From CF-161 sp035259145 (GTDB taxonomy: Bacteria; Chloroflexota; Dormibacteria; Dormibacterales; Dormibacteraceae), in NCBI GenBank assembly GCA_035259145.1, contig DATFWQ010000167.1, forward strand, positions 1 to 6,280: 6,280 nucleotides of DNA. Reading direction: 5' to 3'. Each line of letters starts with the position of its first letter. Positions within the stretch are counted from its first letter, which is position 1. Position numbers and translations under genes: made by a program. Shown piece after piece: positions 1-5,788 of this stretch. The notes under the pieces were generated by a model. It searched no databases. It saw only the letters and a program-made list of their open reading frames with translations, and was not told where the DNA came from.

Positions 1-791
1 AGGAAGTCCTCGCCCCAGGTCTCGCTCGGGGTAAGGCGCAATGGCGCGCCGGCTACCGAGCCCACCACCTCATAGTCATCCTCCCCGAAGGGGGATACGT
101 TGAGCGCTCCGATGTAGAAGGCCGGGTGGTGGCTGGCGACGACGGCTACCGGCGTCGGCAGTCCGGCTTCCTCGTGTTTGCGCGCAATCTGCCAGTTGTG
201 GCGCGGAGACATGTGGATGCCGAGCTTGCGCGGGCCTTTGTACTGGTTGCGGAGAAAGGCGATGTTGTAGGCGCCGCTGTCCGGATCGCGCATTACGGAG
301 GTCATGTCGATGTAGGGACCGCCGTCCATCCGGTGATGGCGGACGATCGGAAACTCTCGGAGGTCGACCTCGTCACCGACCTTGACCACCTCTTTCACCG
401 GCGCCCTAGAGGCCGGAACTAGGCGCGCCGGCAGCCGGCGCTCTTCGCGGCGGGCGTACTCCAATCCGAGAGCCTTGTAAGCCTGCTCGGGCCCCAGTCC
501 GAGCGCCAGCGCACAGCGCTCTCGGGTAGCGAACACGTTGGTCGCCAGCGGGAACGACGACACCTCACCGTTCAGATCGAGCGGCCGATCAAAGACGACC
601 AGCGGGTAGCGGTTGCGATCCTCGAGCTTCTGCAGGACGGCGGTGACCCCGAACGAGGCAGGGTCGACCGGTTCGCGGACGTGGACTATCCAGGATGGGT
701 ACGCGGTCTCGAGCCGGTCCAGATAGGCACGTACGCCCGGCGAGTAGACGTCCCCGCCGGCTCGTGCAGTCGGAGCCGTGCTCGTCGCCAA
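1..791 (-). CDS. UbiD-family decarboxylase, N-terminal 263 residues (cut by the window's left edge)
   Basis: Read on the minus strand, this frame is open from a TTG at 791-789 to the window edge. The TTG start is chosen because an AGAGGAGG ribosome site lies 8 nt upstream and no better start exists in frame. UbiD enzymes use prenylated FMN and a divalent metal for reversible, non-oxidative decarboxylation of unsaturated or aromatic acids in the cytoplasm. Family signatures are visible: an N-terminal domain with FPLATNVF (80-87), LREFPIVRHHRMDGGPYI (144-161), then N176 and R181 in NIAFLR, H198 in SPRH, and a DDYEVVG segment (238-244). N176 and R181 match Asn168 and Arg173 of fungal Fdc1. Where the third metal ligand is normally Glu (in an EY..xG motif) this protein seems to have D239. 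The two catalytic glutamates would lie off the window. It is divergent from a second ubiD gene. Family assignment is firm; the substrate is unknown. Confidence 0.9.
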   Translation of the reverse strand, partial: MATSTAPTARAGGDVYSPGVRAYLDRLETAYPSWIVHVREPVDPASFGVTAVLQKLEDRNRYPLVVFDRPLDLNGEVSSFPLATNVFATRERCALALGLGPEQAYKALGLEYARREERRLPARLVPASRAPVKEVVKVGDEVDLREFPIVRHHRMDGGPYIDMTSVMRDPDSGAYNIAFLRNQYKGPRKLGIHMSPRHNWQIARKHEEAGLPTPVAVVASHHPAFYIGALNVSPFGEDDYEVVGSVAGAPLRLTPSETWGEDF

Positions 792-799
792 GGTGGTTG

Positions 800-807
800 C
801 CTCCTCT
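800..807 (-). promoter_or_regulatory. Ribosome binding site for the leftward ubiD gene
   Basis: The minus strand reads AGAGGAGG here, 8 nt before the TTG at 791-789. It is what fixes the non-ATG start of the leftward UbiD protein. Confidence 0.75.
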
Positions 808-816
808 GCGAGTTAT

Positions 817-836
817 GACGTGTGATATCATCCATC
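817..836. promoter_or_regulatory. Palindromic operator candidate centred on TGATATCA
   Basis: TGATATCA at 823-830 is a perfect 8-bp inverted repeat. Further symmetric matches occur outside it at 820/833, 818/835 and 817/836, so the dyad is imperfect but about 20 bp wide. GntR/FadR-type regulators bind short, AT-rich dyads of this size, and such a regulator is encoded just downstream of the rightward ubiD gene. Position between divergent promoters suits an operator for both genes. The link to that regulator is inference. Confidence 0.4.
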
Positions 837-851
837 GGTCCCCGGTGTCAA
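822..851 (-). promoter_or_regulatory. Sigma70-like promoter for the leftward ubiD gene
   Basis: On the minus strand a perfect TTGACA (851-846) is followed by an 18-bp spacer and TATCAC (827-822). The -10 is preceded directly by TGA, giving an extended -10. Transcription would begin near 815, leaving a leader of about 24 nt that contains the ribosome site. The -10 lies inside the TGATATCA palindrome, so a bound repressor would block it. The match is by eye only. Confidence 0.5.
823..831 (+). promoter_or_regulatory. Possible extended -10 for the rightward ubiD gene
   Basis: Because the palindrome reads the same on both strands, the plus strand also carries TGA-TATCAT (823-831), an extended -10. 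No good -35 hexamer is seen 16-18 bp upstream, so this would be a weaker or activator-dependent promoter. A start near 838 would leave a leader of about 47 nt. Confidence 0.3.
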
Positions 852-884
852 GGCGGCCGGCCACCAAGACTCGAGGTGTAGAAA

Positions 885-2504
885 ATGATCACAGCTCCTG
901 CGCCCTCCGGCGTCGCCGCGCATCTCGTAGACCTGCGTTTGTGGCTGGAGGCCATCGACCGGCTGGGGGAGCTCCGCAAGATCGACGCCGAGGTCGAGCC
1001 GATCGACGAGATGGGAGGCCTCACCTACCTGGTCGGCAAGACTGAGGGCTCGCCGGCGCTTCTGTTCAGCAACGTCCGCGGGGCGGCTCCGGGCGTGCGC
1101 TCAGTGTTCAACCTCCTCGGCACAAGCCTGCCGCGAATCGCACTCGCGCTTGGCCTCGATCCCCACCTTGGCGCAGGGGAGGTGATCCAGCAGCTCCGCG
1201 CCAAGCTCAAGAACCGGATACCACCGATCACAGTTCTCCGGGAGTCGGCGCCCGTCAACGACAACCGCCTGCAGGGCGCCGACATCGACCTCGGGGCCTT
1301 CGCTGCGCCTCGGCACTGGCCGCTCGACGGTGGGCGCTACATCGGGACGGCCGACGTGGTGATGACGCGCGATCCTGATCTCGGCCACATCAACCTCGGT
1401 ACCTACCGGATGATGGTGCACGACCGCAACCACGTCGGCCTCTACCTCAGTCCCGGAAAGGACGCGCGCCTGCACATCACCCGCGCCTGGCAGCGCGGCG
1501 AGGACGTTCAGGTGGCGGCGGCGCTCGGTGTACACCCACTCTGGATGATCGTCGCCTCGCAGACCTTTCCCAAGAACCTGTCCGAGTACGAGGCCATCGG
1601 CGGCATCATGGGGGTGCCCCTGCAGGTGGTCGAGGGCGACACGACCGATCTGCTCCTGCCCGCCTATGCCGAAATCGTCATCGAGGGCGTCATCGGCGCA
1701 AACAGCACGCGGCTGGAAGGGCCCTTCGGCGAGTTCACCGGCTACTACGGTAGGCCCGAGGCCGGAGCCCCGTTGGTCGAGGTCACGGCGATTCACCACC
1801 GTGATTCACCGATCCTCACCAACGCGCTGATGGCTGACTACCCGAGCTGCGACATGGCGCTCTTCTACTCCATCACCAAGAGCGCCCGCCTGTGGGACGA
1901 CCTGGACAAGTACGGGATCCCCGGCATCAAGGGAGTCTGGACCGTCCCCGCCGCGGCGTCAGGTTTCGGGATGGTCGTGGTCTCGCTCGAGCAGCGCTAC
2001 GCCGGCCACGCGGCCCAGGTCCTCGCGCTCGCCGCCCAGGCTCCGAGCGCCGCGTACTACACAAAATGGATCGTGGCCGTAGATGAGGACGTTGACCCGA
2101 CTGACACCAACCAGGTCATCTGGGCCATGTCCACCCGCTGCCACCCCATCGAAGACATCGACACCCTCCGCAACACGTGGAGCACGTGGCTCGACCCCAC
2201 CCAGAATCCGCCCGAGAAGCGGCCCTGGGGCTCGAAGGCGCTGATCAACGCTTGCAAGGAGTACCGCTATCTCGAGAGTTTCGCGAAGCGAACGACTCTG
2301 ACAAAGAACACGTGGCAGCGGATTGCGTTGCGCTGGTCGACCGACTTCGGCCTTCCCGGCGCTGCACCCGAGCTCGCGGCCTACGAAAGCGGTGAGCGTC
2401 CGCTTACGTACCACGAAGCCTCGGACCTGGCCCTGGGCCGAGGCGACGCCATGCAGAATCAGCCGATCGATGCGGATGATGGTTCCGGGGCGTCGCGGAT
2501 GTAA
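885..2504 (+). CDS. UbiD-family decarboxylase, complete (539 aa)
   Basis: Complete UbiD-family enzyme, prFMN- and metal-dependent, expected to (de)carboxylate an unsaturated or aromatic acid in the cytoplasm. The ATG at 885 has GAGGTG 6 nt upstream. The N-terminal domain covers about 15-135. The prFMN/metal region contains N170 and R175 in NLGTYR, and E234 in SEYEAIGG. The catalytic pair E278/E283 in EGPFGEFTGYY completes the Arg-Glu-Glu network known from Fdc1 (R173, E277, E282; same spacing). The C-terminal part has the WGSKALINA segment (448-456) of the family. The second metal ligand, His191 in Fdc1, falls on D193 in SPGKD. At 539 aa it is somewhat longer than E. coli UbiD (497), with a polar tail after about 500. 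It is divergent from another ubiD and lies 24 bp before a FadR-type regulator gene. The family call is secure. Whether it makes or removes a carboxylate, and on what, cannot be told; it is not safely the ubiquinone-pathway UbiD. Confidence 0.95.
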   Translation: MITAPAPSGVAAHLVDLRLWLEAIDRLGELRKIDAEVEPIDEMGGLTYLVGKTEGSPALLFSNVRGAAPGVRSVFNLLGTSLPRIALALGLDPHLGAGEVIQQLRAKLKNRIPPITVLRESAPVNDNRLQGADIDLGAFAAPRHWPLDGGRYIGTADVVMTRDPDLGHINLGTYRMMVHDRNHVGLYLSPGKDARLHITRAWQRGEDVQVAAALGVHPLWMIVASQTFPKNLSEYEAIGGIMGVPLQVVEGDTTDLLLPAYAEIVIEGVIGANSTRLEGPFGEFTGYYGRPEAGAPLVEVTAIHHRDSPILTNALMADYPSCDMALFYSITKSARLWDDLDKYGIPGIKGVWTVPAAASGFGMVVVSLEQRYAGHAAQVLALAAQAPSAAYYTKWIVAVDEDVDPTDTNQVIWAMSTRCHPIEDIDTLRNTWSTWLDPTQNPPEKRPWGSKALINACKEYRYLESFAKRTTLTKNTWQRIALRWSTDFGLPGAAPELAAYESGERPLTYHEASDLALGRGDAMQNQPIDADDGSGASRM

Positions 2505-2528
2505 GTTTAGGTAGACCAAAGCAGCGCA

Positions 2529-3386
2529 GTGAACCGAGAAAAACCACGCGCATTCCATGCGATCGTCGAGCAGTTTCGCTCTGACATCCTTCGTGGGCGC
2601 CGCAAGCCGGGCGACCGCCTCCCGCCCGAACAGGCCATCTCGGAGCAGTTCAACGTGAGCAGGACCGGGGTTCGAGAGGCCATGCGTGTCCTGGAGAACC
2701 AGGGATTGGTGGAGGTTCGGCACGGATACGCCGGGGGCGGCTTCGTAGCTGGCAACGCCCTCGGTCCGGCGCTGGGTGCGCTGCAAACGTCTCTACAGCT
2801 CGGACAGGTCGAGGTCGACGAGCTATATCAGGCCAGGCTCTTCTTCGAGCCCACCGTGGCGCGCATGGCGGCGGAGCGCGGTACCGACCTGCTGGTGGCG
2901 CAGCTCGAGGAGAACTACCAGCGTGCGAGAGCGGCGGTGCAGGCCGGCAGTGATGCCTTCGCGATCAATCTCCAGTTCCATGCCATCCTGGCCAGGGCCG
3001 CCGGCAACCGGGTTCTGGCGATCTTCATGCAGGCGCTGGTCGAACTGCTCGAGATCCTGGATCGCGAGTATCCGACCAATCGCAGCGTGTCCAGGAAGGC
3101 CGTCTCCGACCACTCTGAGCTCATCGCAGCCATTCGGGACCATGACGGAGGGCGCGCGGAGAGCCTCATGGCCGAGCATCTTCGCGACCTGGAGGACCGT
3201 TTCGCGCAGATTCAGCGCAAGATGCGCCGGAGGCGCGGGGCGGACCAGGCCCCGATTCCGCCGTGGGGCGGCCTCAGGGTCGATCCCTCCCATTCCTCGG
3301 GGGACCTGACAGCGTTTCTGGATGGTTCCCGAGCCGCCCATGGACCGGATGCCCCGGAGCGTCGCCATGGCCAGCGCCACCCATAG
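2529..3386 (+). CDS. GntR-family transcriptional regulator, FadR/FCD subfamily (285 aa)
   Basis: A winged helix-turn-helix at about 8-75 carries typical GntR signatures (PGDRLPPEQAISEQFNVSR, then VREAMRVLENQGLV and a glycine-rich wing). An all-helical FCD ligand domain follows at about 95-225. FCD domains bind small acids, often through a metal held by one Asp and three His. H151 (QFHAIL), H195 (SDHSELI) and H217 (AEHL) are visible, but the Asp of the usual DxxFH motif appears as N147. The GTG at 2529 is the first possible start after an in-frame stop at 2508-2510. It has no proper Shine-Dalgarno, which suggests translation coupled to the ubiD gene ending 24 bp upstream. The last 55 residues (231-285), rich in Arg, Pro, Gly and His, extend beyond the usual 220-250 aa. 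It probably controls the divergent ubiD pair through the dyad at 817-836 (inference). Confidence 0.93.
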   Translation: MNREKPRAFHAIVEQFRSDILRGRRKPGDRLPPEQAISEQFNVSRTGVREAMRVLENQGLVEVRHGYAGGGFVAGNALGPALGALQTSLQLGQVEVDELYQARLFFEPTVARMAAERGTDLLVAQLEENYQRARAAVQAGSDAFAINLQFHAILARAAGNRVLAIFMQALVELLEILDREYPTNRSVSRKAVSDHSELIAAIRDHDGGRAESLMAEHLRDLEDRFAQIQRKMRRRRGADQAPIPPWGGLRVDPSHSSGDLTAFLDGSRAAHGPDAPERRHGQRHP

Positions 3387-3631
3387 GCCCTGAACCTGCC
3401 GCGGCGTCTGTCAGCGATCGCCGCCAGCGTGGTCAGGGCTCGGGATCGGCAGCAGCCGCCGTAACCGTTCATTCACGACCAATACCGTGCTGGCTGACTT
3501 TACGCTAGACCGCGGCGGCTTGAGCCCGACGCCGGACAACAACTTCAACTCCGAATGCGCCCAACATGAGGGCGCACTACCAGTCTGCTGAAGAGACGAC
3601 ACCGATCGACACGTTCAGAGGCAGTAATTAA
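3387..3631. other. Gap between convergent genes, no gene seen
   Basis: These 245 bp separate the 3' ends of the regulator gene (plus) and the FMN split-barrel gene (minus). A minus-strand frame (3411-3602) is open from a GTG, but its translation resembles no family I know and it has no ribosome site. The one clear structure is the hairpin at 3556-3576. Confidence 0.6.
3556..3576. terminator. Perfect hairpin between convergent genes, possible two-way terminator
   Basis: TGCGCCC (3556-3562), a 7-nt loop and GGGCGCA (3570-3576) form a 7-bp GC-rich stem without mismatches. It lies about 170 nt past the regulator stop and 55 nt past the stop of the leftward gene. No T-run follows on either strand, so it would be a weak intrinsic terminator, or only a pause or RNA-stability element. 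Confidence 0.35.
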
Positions 3632-4216
3632 TCAGGTCGGCACAATCGCGGCCTTTGTGGGCCTCCCTGGGACGCCGACGGCTGCCTGGGTGATGGAGCT
3701 GAACCTCGTGAAGTCGAAGGTCACGACAAGCGTGGCTGGGGTCTCGATGATGACCTGGTGGGGCCCGTCCAGAAAGGCCTCCAGCTTGCGCAGAAAGGGG
3801 TTGTCGGGCTCGCGGTCAGCGCCTGAAAGCGCGGCGTAGAACCATTGCTTGACCTGATCCCAGTCCGCGTCGGCGGAGGAATGGATGACCACGTCGCCTT
3901 TGTAGGTCGCCATCTTGCCGTCCTTGCTCACCACGACGGACGCCCGGGGTCTGGATCGAAGTGCAGCGACCCGCTTGCGCGTGGCCGTGCAGTTCGTCCA
4001 GAAGCTGCCGTGGCAGTACACGTAGGCCATGACGACGCCCACCGGATAGCCCTGGCTTGTCGACCAGTTGAAGACGCACTCTCCCCTGTCACCGACGAGA
4101 GTCTCGAGCTCGGTGGGGTAGAGGGCCATCAAGGTGAAGTCCTCATGGTCGCCGATCGACGGTGCTCGATCAGGCCCCTCAGGGGGACGGTGCGGAGCAG
4201 GGTCGTCGAGTTCCAT
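3632..4216 (-). CDS. FMN-binding split-barrel (PPOX / pyridoxamine 5'-phosphate oxidase-like) protein, 194 aa
   Basis: The minus-strand frame is open further upstream to 4381, but the ATG at 4216-4214 is preferred. AGGAG lies 7 nt before it, and the extra 55 residues are Arg-rich and look non-coding. The core at about 30-100 reads as a PPOX-fold split barrel: NWSTSQGYPVGVVMAYV, then GSFWTNCTATRKRVAALRSRPRASVVV, where the Thr/Arg segment usually contacts the flavin phosphate. The end (about 155-172, IIETPATLVVTFDFTRF) matches the last strands of such barrels. Family members bind FMN, F420 or heme and act as oxidoreductases or flavin carriers in the cytoplasm; sequence alone does not say which. 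True PdxH function is unlikely, since substrate-binding motifs are not evident. It is convergent with the regulator gene and stands alone. Confidence 0.82.
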   Translation of the reverse strand: MELDDPAPHRPPEGPDRAPSIGDHEDFTLMALYPTELETLVGDRGECVFNWSTSQGYPVGVVMAYVYCHGSFWTNCTATRKRVAALRSRPRASVVVSKDGKMATYKGDVVIHSSADADWDQVKQWFYAALSGADREPDNPFLRKLEAFLDGPHQVIIETPATLVVTFDFTRFSSITQAAVGVPGRPTKAAIVPT

Positions 4217-4223
4217 TTTCTGT

Positions 4224-4228
4224 CTCCT
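4224..4228 (-). promoter_or_regulatory. Ribosome binding site fixing the split-barrel protein start
   Basis: The minus strand reads AGGAG, 7 nt before the ATG at 4216. It decides for the 194-aa protein over the longer 249-aa reading. Confidence 0.75.
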
Positions 4229-4656
4229 GTCGAGAAGATTCCTCCTCTGTACGACGAACGGAGTGCCCCCGAAATGGACGGCATCTCGGAAAGGGAAGAT
4301 GCTGCGCCTGGGCCGCGCCCTCAACCGCCGATGGGACTGGGCTGTCAGAGCTTGGCATCCCCTGGGCTGTCGACTGGCCAAGTTGTCGGGCGGTCAGCGC
4401 CGCTACCCGACCCGGCGAGGTGATCGTGCCTGTTCGACCCGCTGGGCTGTGCGGTGGCGAGGCCGAGCACGCTCACGTCGAGGGGTTCGTCCAGCTCGTG
4501 GGTCAGCGACAGCCATGGCTGCATTGCCGGGCGCCGGACTGGAAAGTTGCGGCATGATCAGGTGTAGGAGTTAGTCGCAGTACGGAGGTACGCATCCTGT
4601 CTCCATTGAATCCGGCTCGGCATCGCGTGCCAGACCCCATTCGCAGTTCGCTCTAC

Positions 4657-4662
4657 GAGAGG
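4657..4662 (+). promoter_or_regulatory. Ribosome binding site favouring the GTG start at 4669
   Basis: GAGAGG lies 6 nt before the GTG at 4669. The in-frame TTG at 4606 has its nearest purine-rich site (GGAGG) 17 nt away, too far for efficient use. Confidence 0.55.
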
Positions 4663-4668
4663 TCTAGC

Positions 4669-5388
4669 GTGGCACCGCCGGCGGGCCTGACGGGCCGGCG
4701 TCGCGGGTCAAGGGGGCGCGGATCGGCCACCAACTTCCGGAGCTGGCCTCCCTGGAAGCAAGTCCTGGCCATCATGGTGAGCCTCGTCGGGGTCGCCTTC
4801 GTTACGCAGACACCCTGGAGGCCGGCACTGGGCGTGTTGGGCCTGCTCACGCTCGCGACCGTCCTCCTCGCAGCCGACGCCTGGGGCCTTAGGAGCCACG
4901 TCCCGTTGATGCGGTCTGGGCACCCGCTGCTGGCGGGTGGAGCCTGGGGCGTGATCGGCGGCGTACTCCTGCTCGTCGCGATCCTCGCCCTGGTGGGCCC
5001 GGGCCTGTCCTCGTCAAGTCCCCGCAGTGCCCCGCTCATGGCCCCCCGGCCGTCGCCCGTTTCACTCGCCCCGACACCCGCGACAATCCCGGTGACCGTG
5101 CCCGGTGTGACCGCGACACCAACGCCGGAATCGGTTACCTTCCTGGACGCTCCACTCTTTGTTGAGCGAGGCCACACCGCCACCCTGCACGCCCAGACTG
5201 CTCCCGACACCGACTGCTCGATCGAAGTCGGCTACCCATCGCCGCCAGAACTGGACGAGGCCACATCAGACGGCAACGGCATCGTCAGCTGGTCATGGAG
5301 GGTGGGGAAGCGCGTCGAGCCGGGCAGCTGGCCGATCACCGTCTCCTGCCGCACCGGCACCGGTACCACCCAGATCACGGTGACCTGA
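4669..5388 (+). CDS. Membrane protein with three helices, Pro/Thr-rich stalk and extracellular Ig-like domain (239 aa)
   Basis: Not recognised as a named gene. The GTG at 4669 is preferred for its ribosome site; starting at the TTG at 4606 would add 21 residues. A basic, Arg/Gly-rich N-terminus (about 9-20) should stay in the cytoplasm. Hydrophobic helices follow at about 31-46, 52-70 and 91-112. An odd number of helices puts the rest outside. Residues 113-154 form a Ser/Pro/Thr-rich stalk with TPTP repeats. Residues 155-239 look like an Ig-like beta-sandwich, with GHTATL, then DGNGIVSWSWRVG, then GSWPITVSC. C183 and C227 are well placed for a disulfide. Such domains are common in surface proteins of Chloroflexota and Actinomycetota and usually mediate binding rather than catalysis. 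It ends at TGA 5386-5388. The gene is likely real; its role is unknown. Confidence 0.78.
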   Translation: MAPPAGLTGRRRGSRGRGSATNFRSWPPWKQVLAIMVSLVGVAFVTQTPWRPALGVLGLLTLATVLLAADAWGLRSHVPLMRSGHPLLAGGAWGVIGGVLLLVAILALVGPGLSSSSPRSAPLMAPRPSPVSLAPTPATIPVTVPGVTATPTPESVTFLDAPLFVERGHTATLHAQTAPDTDCSIEVGYPSPPELDEATSDGNGIVSWSWRVGKRVEPGSWPITVSCRTGTGTTQITVT

Positions 5389-5591
5389 CCTTACTTTCGG
5401 GTCCGGGGTAGGCGACGTCCGGTTCATCGTGGCGCTCATCAACCGGCTCGAGGCGGACGACCAGCTTGATTACCGAGCGGCGGGATGATGAGCTAGCGGC
5501 TGGGATGCGAGCTTGCGTCACGGATTTCCCGCCATCGTTTCGGGTGAGACCGGCGTGCGGCAGGTCGACCATGCCCAGGAGCTGACCGTGC

Positions 5592-5622
5592 CTGAGGGCA
5601 GGATCTCCATCCCGGCCCTCGG
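5592..5622. other. Strong two-part RNA/DNA hairpin
   Basis: CTGAGGGC (5592-5599) pairs with GCCCTCGG (5615-5622), eight pairs including one G-T. Inside it, GGAT (5601-5604) pairs with ATCC (5609-5612) around a CTCC loop, with a small 1x2 internal loop between the stems. No T-run follows. It could help end the upstream transcript or be a structured RNA element; its role is unknown. Confidence 0.4.
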
Positions 5623-5699
5623 TGGTCCAGATGATCGAGTTCGTCACCAGGACCTACCTTGGACTGGACCTCACCGTGCAGCCAGGCTGAATTGATGTT

Positions 5700-5730
5700 T
5701 TGACAGGCGGCGTGAAGCACCTGAGAGAAT
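5700..5730 (+). promoter_or_regulatory. Possible promoter for the secreted sialidase-fold protein
   Basis: A perfect TTGACA (5700-5705) is followed after 19 bp by GAGAAT (5725-5730, four of six matches), with TGA directly before it as an extended -10. The spacer is longer than ideal. Transcription would start near 5737, giving a leader of about 50 nt. Confidence 0.35.
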
Positions 5731-5776
5731 CGGGGTCCACACTCCCGATCCGGTAGTGGGCGGGTCGGGGCATTGC

Positions 5777-5782
5777 GGAGGG
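5777..5782 (+). promoter_or_regulatory. Ribosome binding site for the sialidase-fold protein
   Basis: GGAGGG lies 6 nt before the ATG at 5789. It supports this start, which also opens directly into a signal peptide. Confidence 0.75.
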
Positions 5783-5788
5783 AAGATC

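Larger units (their letters stand above)
4217..4668. other. Intergenic region without a convincing gene (452 bp)
   Basis: It lies between the divergently read split-barrel gene and the Ig-like membrane protein gene. Several overlapping frames are open on both strands, as expected in GC-rich DNA. None combines a ribosome site with a recognisable protein. A short interrupted inverted repeat, GTCGGG (4385-4390) with CCCGAC (4406-4411), is present. GGAGG occurs at 4584-4588 but is 17 nt from the TTG at 4606. Promoters for the flanking genes should be here, but I see no clear -35/-10 pair. Confidence 0.5.
5389..5788. other. Intergenic region with hairpin and coding-like scraps (400 bp)
   Basis: No intact gene is convincing. 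A plus-strand stretch at 5411-5485 shows strong third-position G/C and a protein-like reading (RFIVALINRLEADDQLDYRAAG), then ends in tandem TGA TGA (5486-5491) without a proper start. A minus-strand frame (5647-5375, GTG start, 90 aa) overlaps the end of the upstream gene by 14 bp; I cannot relate it to any family. A strong hairpin lies at 5592-5622 and a possible promoter at 5700-5730. Confidence 0.5.

Noticed and set aside
1101..1799. Long minus-strand open frame of 232 codons inside the complete ubiD gene.
   Set aside because: Antisense shadow of a clearly conserved UbiD protein; its translation is low-complexity and it has no family features.
1959..2786. Minus-strand open frame of 275 codons spanning the ubiD end and the regulator start.
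   Set aside because: It runs antisense across two well-supported genes, so it is a by-product of GC-rich codon use.
3535..3602. tRNA-like arrangement on the minus strand: GGTAGTGCGC-like D-arm followed by a hairpin with a CAT-containing loop.
   Set aside because: The 7-nt loop lacks the conserved T33, there is no matching acceptor stem, and no proper T-arm follows. It is treated as a plain hairpin.
4345..4524. Minus-strand 59-codon frame with high third-position G/C.
   Set aside because: No ribosome site before its ATG, no recognisable protein, and a proline/serine-rich end that looks non-coding.
4162..4557. Plus-strand open frame of 131 codons.
   Set aside because: It overlaps the start of the split-barrel gene on the other strand, has only moderate codon bias, and its product is not protein-like.
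5375..5647. Minus-strand 90-codon frame from a GTG with a purine-rich stretch upstream.
   Set aside because: Overlaps the end of the membrane protein gene, has mixed codon bias and no recognisable features. Kept only as a note in the gap entry.
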